From Straminergon stramineum (taxonomy: Eukaryota; Streptophyta; Bryopsida; Hypnales; Calliergonaceae), in NCBI GenBank assembly GCA_963920665.1, contig OY987265.1, forward strand, positions 12,777,001 through 12,841,000: a DNA stretch of 64,000 bases. The letters are read 5' to 3'. This document shows positions 48,901-59,545 of the stretch, one piece after another. Position 1 is the first letter of the stretch. Every line of letters begins with the position of its first letter. Under the pieces are notes generated by a model. It did not search any database and had not been told where the DNA came from. It saw only the letters and a list, made by a program, of their open reading frames with translations. The position numbers were made by a program, and so were the translations under genes.

Positions 48901-50523
48901 CCAAGCTCACCAGGAAGTGACCCAACTAAGAAGTTTTGGTTGAGATTCAGGATCTGGAGATTGGAGAGAAGACCGAGAGAAGGAGGGATGGGGCCCGTGA
49001 AGTTGTTGTCGCTGAGATCGAGGTTGATGAGGGATGTGAGGTTGCGGAGGGCGGTGGGGATGGCGCCCGTGAAGTTGTTGTGGCTCAGGTCGAGGCTTCG
49101 GAGGGAGAGGAGGGTGCCCAGGGAGTTGGGGAGGGAGCCTGTGAGGTGGTGGTTGGAGAGGGTGAGGTTTTGGAGTGCCGAGAGGGAGGAGATGTTGGGG
49201 GATAACACTCCGACGAGACTTGCGTTGGTAGTGCCTGCAATTGTCCCATGGCCCGAGCTATTATTAGTTGAGATTAATGCAAATTTATAACGGTTGTGTT
49301 CGTTGCATTGGCGGTATTTCACCAAAAAAATGGCGCATTCAGATTCGAAGGACTCGATCTCAACTAGGAAGTAGGAACCAGAGCAGTTTGAGACGTTCAT
49401 ATGGAACGGGAGTCATTGGAAACCTCAGATCTAGACCTATTTAAATTCTAGAGCTTGAAGCATTCAACAAATGGGTCTCAATTGGGAATTAGGGCAATTT
49501 GAGACGTCCCAATGGGACGGGAGCCATTTGAAATCTCAGATCTAAACCTGTCTTAAGTTCTAGAGCTTAAAGCATTCAACAAATGGCTCTCACGCAGGAA
49601 TCAGGGCAAAAGGGGACGTCCGAATGGAACTGGAGACATTTGAAATCTCGGATCTAGACCTAACTTCAGTTTTAAAGCTTGAAGCATTCAACAAATGGCT
49701 CTCAACTCCGAACCAATGCAGTTACAGTTACAGATGGTCACTTGGAAGTAGAGTAGTTGAGATGAGCATCTAAAATCTGAGTCCTTTAAAGACAAGGAGA
49801 AAGGGACACCTCTTGAATGCCCTACCTATCTTTCTTAGCGTGTCTATTTGTCCATTATTACATGAAACTCACGGTGTACGTTGTTTGGTTAGGATTATTC
49901 AAATGAAAATACCAAAGGCTGTCATCCTTGAGCAGGGTGTCCATTATTTAATGACATGTGCCTGAGGATGACAGCCTTTGGTATCTTACCAAAGATGTCT
50001 GTTTCGACCCAGTTTTTTTATAGTGATTATTCTTATGCTGGATTGTAATTAATTTCTTAGCTTTCAGTTACGCAAATACTACCCCATCCAGTTCCTAATT
50101 TTTCGCACTTTAACGGCACATCTCCACACACAACTTCACCAAAATAGGGTTGCAAGAGACGAAGGCACAGCAGAGGTGGGGTGCATCACCTGTGAGATTG
50201 AGATAGACGACGCGAGGGATGGTAGCGTTGCTGCAAGTGACGCCAACCCACGCACAATGGTTTCCATTGCCACTTGCATCCCACGAACTCAGAGTGCCGT
50301 TGGGATCAGCAACGCTGCGCTTCAACTCCAGGAGTCCGTTCTGGTCGTCCAAGCTGGGGTTAGATTGCAGCAACTTGCGAACCCCCGCACTCCCCACCTC
50401 TGAATCTCTCTCAGCCCACTCCCCTGGAGACCAAGCCCCAAACTCGACGGTGACGCTGCTGGAGGAGGAAGATGCCAGTACAATCGAGAGGCACAGTGTC
50501 AGGAAAACCACCGGAATCTCCAT
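45976..50523 (-). CDS. LRR receptor-like protein without kinase domain (RLP)
   Basis: Three coding exons on the minus strand: 50523-50190, 49234-47922 and 47322-45976, giving 2,994 nt and 997 aa. It is probably a plasma-membrane receptor that senses an extracellular ligand and signals through a partner kinase. A signal peptide (1-~20, MEIPVVFLTLCLSIVLAS) is followed by an LRRNT cap near residues 57-100 (LLELKRSVADPNG, CAWVGVTC). About 30 plant-type LRRs (LxGxIPxxLxNLxxLxxLxLxxN) fill most of the protein with many N-glycosylation sites. An island of about 50 residues (~761-811) interrupts the LRRs four repeats before their end, as in RLPs and PSKR/BRI1-type receptors. Then come the cap (DLCGSPL), an acidic stretch, one membrane span (~945-965) and a basic tail of about 32 residues. 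No kinase domain follows; the frame ends in a stop at 45976. Intron 2 splits a repeat exactly in register (LENL|VVYGTNISG). Ligand and partner are unknown. Confidence 0.9.
47323..47921 (-). other. Intron 2 of the RLP gene with a lone TTAA-CCCC end
   Basis: A 599-bp intron bounded by a consensus donor (TTG|GTGAGT) and acceptor (TTAAAG|GTG). Near 47450 it contains TTAACCCCTAAAGGACC, identical to the left end of the TTAA-bounded elements at 32950 and 57695, but no matching right end was found. This is most likely a truncated copy. Confidence 0.5.
49353..49722. repeat. Three 111-bp tandem repeats in intron 1 of the RLP gene
   Basis: Units start at 49390, 49501 and 49612 with 'gagacgt.c..atgg.ac', each followed by 'gg.ga..catt.gaaa.ctc', 'gatct.aacct', 'agagctt.aagcattcaaca' and 'aatgg.tctca'. 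A partial unit precedes the first ('tctcaactaggaa', near 49358) and reaches back into the open frame just upstream of exon 2. Divergence between units is about 15 per cent by eye. The repeat also gives an open frame on the plus strand that has no other support. Confidence 0.8.
49909..49984. repeat. Perfect 20-bp hairpin in intron 1 of the RLP gene
   Basis: The left arm 'ataccaaaggctgtcatcct' (49909-49928) and the right arm 'aggatgacagcctttggtat' (49965-49984) are perfect reverse complements with a 36-nt loop in which short further pairing (gtgtc with gacat) is possible. It may be a tiny MITE or a small-RNA hairpin. It is inside a transcribed intron. Confidence 0.8.
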
Positions 50524-51750
50524 CGTTTTGCAAACGAAGTTCCCCTCAGCTGCGCATCAATTTCTGTAATTCACACTCTTGAGTTGTCAAGACCAGAATT
50601 TCAGATCGATTGCACTTTTTCAAAGAAGCGCACTTGGAAGACAAAGCACCAAACCGAAATATTAATGGGTTTGAACCAGAGCACATTGCTGTCACTCAGA
50701 TCTAGGCTAGCTATTGCACGAGCTATCCTCATGGAAGAATCACAATCAGATCATACTACACTCGCACAAGGATTAACGACAAAGTAAACTGATTTTGCGA
50801 AGTAACGGTGGTAGGCACAGGCAGAAGCTCTCGAAAGCACTGATCAACCTCGCAAATCCAAACACTCGGTGAGAAGCAAGCTCACCAATCTTCGATTTTG
50901 TAAGAGCTGGGCGCGGGGTGTGTGTGTGTGTGTGTGAGAAGGAACGAGAGGAAGGAGCGGGAGGGGTTATTTGTTTCCCGGATTGCAATCCTTTCCAGTT
51001 TAACTTACATCGTTGCCACTAGCTAAAGTTTATCGACACCACTGGCTCCTCTATTACCCCCCATTTCCCTGATCCCCCCCCCCTTCCTCGTGCAAAATCC
51101 TCTTCAAAACTTCTCATACTCCCATAATATAGAAATTTAAACAAGGATCCTCTCTCCGGGAATGTACTCACCTCATTTGAAGAATCGAATCCCCAATAGT
51201 TTTCAATTCTTCGTGTCCGCGACTCAAATGCAAGATGGCAAATCTGTCACTGAGAGGGCTGCAAGCTCCGTGGTCCCCGTAACACAACAGCAATAGCAGC
51301 AGCAACCGCAAAATCTCCCTCTAAACCTCCCCGAAATGCAATACGCCGAACACTCCTGGCGCCCAGCTAGAGCATTTCAATTCAACAAACTACCCAGAAT
51401 GATTGTTGAATCGTTCGAATTCTTCCCGGCAAGTCAACTACATATTGAGCTGAGGTCGGCCATTCCGATTTCAAGGAGCGGATTTGACGGATAGGTGCCC
51501 ATCCATCCGAGGCTTGCGACGGAGGTTGTGTGCGGAGTGAAATCAATGGACTGCAGTGAAGATTCGAGGAACCACGGCCCAGGCCAGAGCTCGGCTGGGG
51601 AGTGGGAATCCCTGTGGAGAGCGGCGGCAAAGGCGAGCAGTTGGGGAATTGAGGCGGAAGTTACGTCTTGGAGTAGTTGGATTTTAGAAGGCGGCCCCGC
51701 ACGAGGGGAACTTGGGGAGTGACAGGACCCCACTCAGACTGACTCAGTGT
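50524..51750 (-). promoter_or_regulatory. Upstream region of the RLP gene
   Basis: Gene-like base composition continues to about 51.73 kb and then falls to AT-rich repeat sequence, so the leader and promoter of the minus-strand RLP gene probably lie here. It contains a (GT)n tract at 50918-50936 and a poly-C run near 51077-51088 (poly-G on the coding strand). No TATA box could be chosen with confidence. The short overlapping frames on both strands (51382-51733) show no domain. Confidence 0.4.
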
Positions 51751-53868
51751 GTTTTTGATGCATGATTTTCCGGCACTTGGCTACAGTCAAAAGACGGAAG
51801 TTGCTATTTTTGGAACCTAGGAAATTTTCCTTTTTTTTGGTGTCAAAATAGCCAGATCAATAGACAAATCTTATCTAGGTATCACTTAGTTTTGATATTG
51901 ATTTAGTCAAATATCACTCGAAGTATCACATGAGTATTGAAGAAATATCTCGCCACATCTCTAAAAATGATATAACAAAACAAAGCAAACAGACCCTAGA
52001 ACTCTAGAAGGAACTAGTACTAAGTGCTTTTTGGTAGGGTCGAGCTAGATTGGATGTTAGGTCAAGCCAATTGGAAGAGTAAGGTAGAGACACCTAAAGT
52101 AATGTTCACTTTTTCTAGTCCCACTATCTCCAAGGGTGAATGATGAGAAATACCTTTCCAACAAATATGTATTATACACCCAAAAATTCTCAAGACTACA
52201 ATTGGAGAATGGAAAAGAAATCAATTGTGGTCATTTTGGGCTTGTACAAGACAATGGTCAAAAGAACCGCAACCAATTTTCACTACAAGTTTTTTTAGTA
52301 ATACCAACTTTTATTATAGTGATACATGTATACATCTTAATGACCTTTTTTCAATGATTTATCACTCTTTGCTAAATTGTACAAAACCTTCAAACAAATA
52401 TTGCTCAATTTTGTATGAATTTATGCACATTGGGATAAATAAATGAGTTTTTCTCACATTTTGAATATTTCATACAGGTACATGGATGCAAAGAGTTTTA
52501 TAACTCTAGAAAAGATTGCTTCCTACACTCCTTTCTAAAAATGAAAAGAAAAAACTTGGTACATCTCCCTCATAAGTTCATGAAAATCTAGGAGGCCAAA
52601 CTTTGGCTTTAAGTCCATTACTACAAAGTATTGTCTTTTTTTGTTTTCTTTAGTGGTAGAGTGGTACACATCATGGAATGCAAATTTGGAAATATAGATA
52701 GAAGCACCTATCATTAGTATCTTCCATTTAAATATTGGCAAATTTATTTTTTTCAAAAGAAATTGGGTGATTTCATGTACTTTTTAAATGATTTTTTTAA
52801 TGTTACAGTTTTGGTTAAGGTGATTACAATGGAATAATATTAAGGCTAAAATTTGTCAAAAGATAATATATTGATTCATAAATCTTTGAAATAGAAACCA
52901 AAAAAACTAAATTGAAAGCAGAAAGATGCCCAAGAGTTGAAAGCCCAACCACATTGGGGGCAATACAAACTTCACAAATCATTTTTGTTGATCAATCTCA
53001 TGAGAATGGTAAAATCTTTCAAATTATTTTTATCTTCTTTGTTTTTATAGTCAACTTCTTGAACTCACAATCACCAATTAGCACAACATCCTTGAATAAA
53101 ATGGCATCCTAAACTACTTTGGAATCCTTCTACAATGTCATAGTAACAAGAATAATTTGTGTTACAATGTCCCCAATTTATGAGCAAGCTTGCAATCATT
53201 TTTTTTCTCTATAAAAGAAGCCTACCTTGATTTATGGGATGTAAAGGGTTCTCTATCACAAAGTTCAAGAACCTTGGTCTTCAAATGTGATAATGAAACT
53301 AAAGTTATATAAAGACTTTGACAACATACATTATCTCCCTCATTTGCAAAAATACAATTTACTTCTTCCTTAATTTCTTGATAGCAAATGCAACACTTGC
53401 CATATATACCATAATATTGTAAAACTCTAGGTTTGGCTTCATCCACGTTGCTAGGGCTAAAGGAATCATGAAAGTTCTACATGCATGGATACCTTAGGAC
53501 CTGAGTCCAACAACATGTTTACTTTAAATCAAGAGCGGGTATTGGCTCAAGGCTTACCTCATTCAAAAAAGAAAAAGGGAAGCCTAGACATTAGTCAATA
53601 ATGTTTTGACTTTGAACCTTAGATTTAGTTGAGAGTATCATTAATAAAACATTGAATCAATTGTTGGATTAATTTCTAAATGTTGCACAAATTATCAATC
53701 CAACAAAGGGATTCTACCATATATTTTTATAGTAGAAAAATGTGTTCTAAATGATTGTCTACAATGACTTAAAAGTATCTACAATAACTCATTTATCTGC
53801 ATTGTGGACAATTTCTAATCTTTTAGAATAGTCATTTACATGTTTTCAACTAGTGTTTAGGCTCCAAG

Positions 53869-54920
53869 CACTAGAAGAAAATCGTGTCCGCCACAACCAA
53901 CTGAAATGCAACTATATGTCCTATGCAACTGCCCTACAACTACAACCCTCTATATTTGCACCAAATTTGATATATACATTACTGTAGTTGCAAAGTAGTT
54001 GTAGATTGAAGTTTCAAGTTGCATGTAGTTGCAAAGTAGTTGTAGATTGAAGTTTTGGGTTACAAGAATGTAACAACAGAATTACTGTGATTTATTCTAC
54101 ATCCAATATTCATCACAATTGTCGACGTGGATAACTTTACGTTCTATAAAGTTTAGTGTGTCAAACTACAGTTGCATATAATCTGAATTTGACTTGACTG
54201 CAACTACACTGCAACTAAAATGCAACTAGAGAACAACTAGAATGCAACTAAAATAAGACTAAAAAATAAATAGAATCAAGTTTTATATTAATTGTCCCAT
54301 ATCAATTGTCAAGAGTACCATTAGATTGAACACATAAGAATTGTAAGTTATATCATGTTTACGTAATGAAGTTTGATAATAGACTTTGTAGATTTCTACA
54401 ACTTGTAGATATCTACAAATGTTTAAAGTATAAGAAATTTTAAAACTTATGAAATTTAAAGTTTCATAAATTGTTGAAATCTATTCAATATCAATATTTG
54501 AATTTGGTCATCTAAAAAAAACTAAATGTGAAGTTGCAAACAAGTTGCAAATGAGTTACAAACAAGTTGCAAATGAGTTGCAAACAAGTTGCAAATGAGT
54601 TACAAACAAGTTGCAAATGAGTTGCAAACAAGTTGTAAATGAGTCGCAAACTAGTTGCAAATGAATTGCAAATAAGTCGCAAACTAGTTGCAAACGAGTT
54701 GCACAAAAATACTTTCCACGTCAGAAGAGTTCATCGATGAAGTTCCACGTAGGCTGTCCAAAAAAACCCAATCTTGTCAACTTTTGCAACTACATTGCAA
54801 CTAGTGCAACTTGTCCACTGCAACTGCGAGCTCCAAATTGTCACCTAGTTGCAAATGTCCGGTGCAACTACAAAACTAGTTGCTAATTGTAGTTGCAAAA
54901 CTCCTGATTTTCTTCTAGTG
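53869..54920. mobile_element. Non-autonomous CACTA-type (CMC/EnSpm) transposon, 1,052 bp
   Basis: The ends are perfect 15-bp inverted repeats: CACTAGAAGAAAATC at 53869-53883 and GATTTTCTTCTAGTG at 54906-54920. A 3-bp target duplication AAG flanks both sides (53866-53868 and 54921-54923), as expected for CACTA elements. The interior is full of short TGCAACT/AGTTGCA motifs in both orientations, like the subterminal transposase-binding repeats of this superfamily. No transposase frame is present, so it would need an autonomous partner. The intact ends suggest recent mobility. Confidence 0.9.
54530..54700. repeat. 22-bp tandem array inside the CACTA element
   Basis: Seven or more units of 'gagttgcaaacaagttgcaaat', itself two 11-bp half-units of AGTTGCAAA type. 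Variation is confined to a few positions (ttgcaa/ttacaa/tcgcaa). It gives a repetitive minus-strand frame (CNSFATSLRL-type) that is an artefact. The motif is the same as the scattered subterminal motif of the element. Confidence 0.85.
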
Positions 54921-55414
54921 AAGGCACTAAATATGGCTCTTCCTATGTTGAATATTCTTCATATTTCCAGTGTTTTAGAAAAAAAATCTTCAAAGCTCCT
55001 AGAATGCATTAGAAGAGATTCAGCTACATTAGAAGACCATTTCAAGTTGGTTCCCCATGGTGGGAACCAACTACTACAAGCCAAAATTTTAAAATATTGA
55101 AAAATGAAAAAAATGGGTTTTTTTCCAATTTAAAAAAAAATGAATTTCTTATTATTATTTGACATGGACGTCGCATGGCCATGTTAATCTATAGCTGACG
55201 TTGAGATCCTACAATCCAAGTACTTGTAGGAACTCACAATCTTTTAGAGTAGCTAAATTTCTTCTAATGGAAGGCATACGGTCTATGAAAGATGCAACTA
55301 ATAAATTTGTTTGATTATTTTGAAAGGTGCCTTGGTCGGTGGCTCGTTGAAGTACCTAACGATTATTTGAGTGCCTTGGTTGGAGCATTGGCCTAGGAAA
55401 GCTCCCTTCTACAA

Positions 55415-55734
55415 TAGGGGTTGTCACACCTTCTCCAAGAATGAAATTTCTATAAAGGTGTGGAGTGGAAAGAGGTGCTAATATATAGGAGTTCTTCTCT
55501 ATGAAGAAGGTGTGACTCCTCTTTCCACCATATGAAGAATGAGATCGAATGGACAAGGCTTGTTAATCTTTTCCACAGTTTTTCAATCTTCACTCTCATT
55601 CTTCACCTCCGATGGCGAAGAAAAAAACCTTTCAATCTTCAAAGAATAGGCCTTCTGCAATTCAAGGAGAGAGTGTTGCACATCTTCGTTATTTGAAGAT
55701 TGAGAATGGGGAGAGGAAAGTGTGACAACCCCTA
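55415..55734. mobile_element. 320-bp MITE with TAGGGGTTGTCACAC ends
   Basis: The 15-bp ends TAGGGGTTGTCACAC (55415-55429) and GTGTGACAACCCCTA (55720-55734) are perfect inverted repeats. If TA is the target site, the element proper starts GGGGTTGTC, a Tc1/mariner-style arrangement. The interior holds further paired pieces ('gtggaaagagg' with 'cctctttccac'; 'tcttcaatct..' blocks). No coding capacity. Confidence 0.8.
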
Positions 55735-55969
55735 GTATTGAGCAACTACAATACTTGTTTCTTTTTCTTTTTTTGCAACTTTGTACAAAGGCAAGATCTC
55801 GGGGGTAGGATGAATGTACACTCTTTTGGAATAATCATCTAAGTTTCATTCCTAATTTTTCATATTTCACTTGTTTACATAGATTTAAACAATTGCATCA
55901 CTCCAACAAGTATCACTATTTGCACTCCCTAAAATAAATGCAAAAAAAATTCTTGATCAAGGATGCTCT

Positions 55970-56230
55970 CAAGTTAGTTCACATACAATTTTGGGATATT
56001 TTTTGAGTTTGACTAACTATTTTCCTTTCATTATCTTGTGAACTATTTTTTCAAGTATTGAGTTTGATTATTTTTCTCTATTTTTGAATACAAATAGAAA
56101 TTTTATAGATTTTTTCACCCTTTGTTTTCAATGCTTCACTGTTTTCAAATTACAACCACGTTCTTTCCCAATTTCTCTAACTAACAATGAACTAACTTGC
56201 ATCTCTCCCTAAACATAGTTCCCATTGTTC
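55970..56230 (+). repeat. Dispersed repeat H, copy 1
   Basis: Matches 59090-59310 over about 220 bp: 'ttttttcaagtattgagt', 'tctatttttga', 'aaatagaaattttatagatt', 'ttttcaccc', 'aatttctctaactaacaatg' and 'aactaactt'. Probably a transposon relic, with no coding potential. Confidence 0.6.
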
Positions 56231-56371
56231 CCAACATTCCCACCTAGTTACCATACCACTTATGTCAGAATATGTCAAAATCCACTCCATAATTATCAAG
56301 TGTTGGCCGGCCTTTTTTAATTTTTTGGAAACAAATGAAATGGAATTTCATTGCAAAGGCAAAGTTCAAGG

Positions 56372-56830
56372 AGGACGTTAAATCCTCCATTTGATCTGGG
56401 CCTTGCAGGGGCAGATTTACCTTGGAAAAAAAGTAGGAATTTTTATTTTTTGCACATTATTTTTTTCTCAAATTCTAAATTCATATTTGCAATCAGAGAC
56501 CCCAAATTAACTACGAGAGGTCTACACTGAATAGGGGTATTTAGGGGACCAAACAATTAAAGGGACTTACTGTGGAAAATTGTAGATGATTTAAGCATGA
56601 TGTACATCCCTTGGACACTTCAATAACTACTGATGTACAATAAAGATAGATATTTATATAGTGTGGAATGTCGATTAATTAGTATGGGTCCCCTTAACAC
56701 CCCTATTCAGTGTAGAACATACCCCAGGGCTCAAAATAGGGGGCATTTTTTACTTTTACCCCCGGATAACCCGCAAAAGTACCCTGCGGGGTCCAGTTCG
56801 AATGGAGGATTTAACGTCCTGCAAAGTACA
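56372..56830. mobile_element. 459-bp MITE with a 13-bp target duplication, nested in a retroposon tail
   Basis: The inverted ends match over the first 20 bases ('aggacgttaaatcctccatt' on the left; the same sequence reverse-complemented from the right). The flanks are GCAAAGTTCAAGG (56359-56371) and GCAAAGTACAAGG (56831-56843), 12 of 13 identical, reading as a long target-site duplication of 9-13 bp, in the range of Mutator-type elements. The interior carries a second inverted repeat (56521-56715). Confidence 0.75.
56521..56715. repeat. Inner inverted repeat, arms about 28-30 bp
   Basis: The left arm 'ctacactgaataggggtatt' plus 'taggggacc' (56521-56550) pairs with the right arm 'ggtccccttaaca' plus 'cccctattcagtgtag' (56687-56715) with three mismatches. 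It could be a separate small element inserted into the 459-bp MITE. Confidence 0.7.
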
Positions 56831-57056
56831 AGGCCACCAGCCACAAGTGGCGTGGGGAGAGGACAATCAAGGACAGACCGGACAAGCGGGCCGGCCGGCC
56901 TTCCAGTCCGGAGGTGGACGAGTTGACTTTGGCGCAGGGTCCGTTCACACGGGGTCTAGACGTCTCCTGTAGACAATGGACTTTGCAGCACATGTTGCAC
57001 GTGTTTGTTTTGACATCCAATACACGGATTTTCTTTCAAAGTCAGATCATATATAT

Positions 57057-57608
57057 AACTTATATGGTAGAACCACCCATTACCAACCGGGGCCATGGCC
57101 ATTCTGTAGGTATTAGGAAATTCAATAGAGAAGTGACTCATTTCCACGCATTACCAACCGCTCAACCAAGCCCATGGCCAATTTGTAGGTATTAGGAAAT
57201 TCAATAGGGAAGTGATTGATTTCCACCCATTCCCGACTGGACCCCATGGCCAATCTGTAGGCATTAGGAAATTCAATAGAGAAATGACTAATTTCTAGCC
57301 ATTAAGTCTTGCTTTCCAACCACCTACTATCCATCAATTTCATGACACATGTGTTTCGTTTCGCGAGCCAAAGTAATCTTTGAGTGAACGATTCTCGAAG
57401 ACTCTATGTGCTGGGATGGGTCCATATCAACTTTTGACTACTAAAATTCATAATAATTTCAATTCAAGGCAAAACATTACCAAAAAATTTGCAATCCCCA
57501 TGATTTCTATCTTTCTACAAGGTAGAAAATTTAAATTGCCTTCTACTACTCTTAATCATGTACGGAATGCTTAAGTGGTTGGTAATGGGTGGTTCTACCA
57601 TATAACTT
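57057..57608. mobile_element. 552-bp MITE with 33-bp ends and internal tandem repeats
   Basis: The ends 'aacttatatggtagaaccac' plus 'ccattaccaacc' are inverted at the right end (57576-57608) with one or two mismatches. Inside, a 72-80 bp unit is repeated three times; each has 'ccatggccaatctgtaggta' and 'ttaggaaattcaatag' (near 57092, 57172 and 57244). No coding capacity; superfamily unknown. Confidence 0.8.
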
Positions 57609-57694
57609 ATAGTCAACCCTCTATAATCTGAAAACCTCAAATGTATAATAGAGATTTGTGATCCACTAAAATATACACTATCCAATATTAAGTG

Positions 57695-58636
57695 TTAACC
57701 CCTAAAGGACCATTATTCCTTGGGGGGGACAAATGGGATTTTGGGCAGGTACCTATAGTCTCAATTTTTGTCCTGATTTTTTGAAATTTTTGGGAAGATA
57801 GAAAAATTGACTAGCTTCATGGAAATATAATTTTTTTTCATTCAATGACCGGAAACAAAAGTTATGCCCAAATAACCTCAAAATAGGGGAGAGGGGGCAA
57901 CAAAAAAAAGTTTCAAAAATTTGAATTTTATTTTCTTTAACTTTTTTTTCCCATAGATTATATTTTGTCTACATGGAAGGCTTTGATTCATTCCATTTGG
58001 ATTTGTTATGAGAAAGTTATGGACAATCTTATTTTTTGGGCAATTAGAGCATCTTCCTAAAAGAATAACTTGTAGGATTCATTTTTTGAATGCAATTTTT
58101 ACAATTTAAAAAAAAAAGTTCCATGTGGTTGGATTTTCTTTCTAGAAAAATCTCACCATTGGGATTAGTGCATTTTAATTCCATCTTAGAGATATTAATA
58201 ATTTAGATTTTTCCTCTATCTTGTACCTACTTCTACTTAATAATTTTTTAAAGAATAAAAATTCAATTTTTGGGGTATTTTCTTTTTTTTCCTAGACTCT
58301 CAAATCAATTCTCCACTATAAAGATTTAAAGCTCAAAACTTTGTATAGCAAAAAATTAAAGTTAAGAAGGTTCAATGTCAAATAACCTAGTCCCACAATG
58401 TGTTGAAAATTTTGTTTTCTTCACTTTAAAGGTAGATATCTTGCAATCTGTCTGTCTAAGCAGTCAAAATTTCTGAAATTTTTTGTACACATTCTCAAAC
58501 TAGTTAGGTGTAAGATCTTAATATCGTATGGTTAGATATGTAAAAAATAAAATAATTTTTTAAAAACTCTTTGCTATAGAAATGGCAGTTTTGAAGGGGT
58601 GGTGCTAAAAAAAGGCCTTGGTCCTTTAGGGGGTAA
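57695..58636. mobile_element. TTAA-bounded element, family C, 942 bp
   Basis: The left end is TTAA-CCCCTAAAGGACCA. The right end reverse-complemented is TTAC-CCCCTAAAGGACCA, so the inverted repeat is at least 14 bp and one flanking TTAA has a single change. The interior is the reference sequence for repeat family C, found in fragments at 737-1645, 12780-14180 and 16200-16640. No frame longer than about 100 codons. It shares the CCCYTAAAGGAC end with the short family B elements. Confidence 0.7.
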
Positions 58637-59089
58637 GTAATAGGAATTGTGTAGCTTGTGGCTTCATAGATTAGAATTTGATAAGTGATAAAGTTGAAAA
58701 AGTTGTTGGAGAGTGCATTTTGAAGAGATTTTTGGAGCAAAGAACTAATGACATCATGCGATTCATTAAGAATATCCAATCCCTTGAAAAATAAGTACAA
58801 TCTTGGAGTGTATAGAATCTCATCAAACTACAACAAATTCTTTCTTTTAACAACCTTAAATAGATGATTATCCTTATTTTTGCCACACTATCATTGTTTA
58901 TATTTTACCAACATTATATATTTAATTTTGAAATCTTATAAAATATTACTTTGTACCTTTGTATATACCTCTGCATTAGACAATGCTTTTAGAACCCGAG
59001 TGGATTAATATGGACCTCCTATCTCAGTCTAAAGAGAGTCCTAGAGTCTTAGTACTTTGACAATAACCATTTGCAAGTGCACTCAAGGT

Positions 59090-59310
59090 ATATTTAGAAT
59101 TTTACTAGCTGTTCTCCTTCAATTATTCCTTTATTTAATTATTTTTTCAAGTACAGAGTCTGATTTCATCTCTATTTTTGACTCTAAATAGAATTTTAGA
59201 GATTTTTTCACCGGTTTTATCCAATGTTTCTAATTGCAAACAAGTTTTATTCCCAATTTCACTAGCTAACAATGAACTAACTCACGGTTCTCCCCTAACA
59301 TTGATTTGCA
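59090..59310 (+). repeat. Dispersed repeat H, copy 2
   Basis: Same order of blocks as 55970-56230: 'attattttttcaagtacag', 'ctctatttttgactc', 'taaatagaattttagagatt', 'ttttcaccg', 'aatttcactagctaacaatg' and 'aactaactc'. It ends a few bases before the TTAA element at 59319. Confidence 0.6.
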
Positions 59311-59318
59311 ATTCTTCT

Positions 59319-59545
59319 TTAACCCTTAAAGGATGGATTGGTGACCATAGAAATCATCGCTTTTAGAATTGTGTAACGTCATCTACTTTAAAAATAACCA
59401 TAAATATTCATTGGAGATCAAACTATTATAGAAAATCTCCCTTTTCCACACAAAATTCAAGGATGAACAATTGCACTTTTATCCTATATAAGAAGATTCT
59501 TTGTCATCCATTGGACACAAACTGTAAAGGTTGACTTTTTCCCCC
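59319..59545. mobile_element. TTAA-bounded element, family B, copy 4
   Basis: Left end TTAA-CCCTTAAAGGATGGA. The right end is decayed (CTGTAAAGG-TTGA). The interior matches the reverse complement of 34336-34565: 'ggtgaccatagaaatcat', 'tgtaacgtcatctac', 'attcattggagatcaaact', 'aaaatctcccttttccac' and 'gatgaacaattgcac'. The AAACTGT in place of AAAACGTCC marks a diverged right end. Confidence 0.6.

Larger units (their letters stand above)
56317..56870 (-). repeat. Retroposon-like 3' tail, copy 3, split by an insertion
   Basis: On the minus strand, 56870-56831 gives 'gccacttgtggctgg' and 'ggccttgtactttgc'. After a 459-bp insertion, 56371-56317 gives 'tttgcaatgaaattcc', 'atttcatttg' and an A/T tail. 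This is the order seen at 33604-33716 and 30770-30880. Confidence 0.5.

Noticed and set aside
48936..49290. Overlapping plus-strand frames rich in Glu, Gly and Arg
   Set aside because: Antisense to LRR exon 2; the composition follows from the repeat codons.
50150..50188. Read-through of RLP exon 1 (DAPHLCCAF...) as a short secreted protein
   Set aside because: A consensus donor at 50189 joins exon 1 in frame to the LRR exon (NLTG|TTNASL); the read-through would end after about 25 residues without conserved features.
56793..56812. 'ggtccagttcgaatgg' as a tRNA T-arm
   Set aside because: No matching acceptor, D or anticodon arms within tRNA distance; it lies inside the terminal inverted repeat of a MITE.
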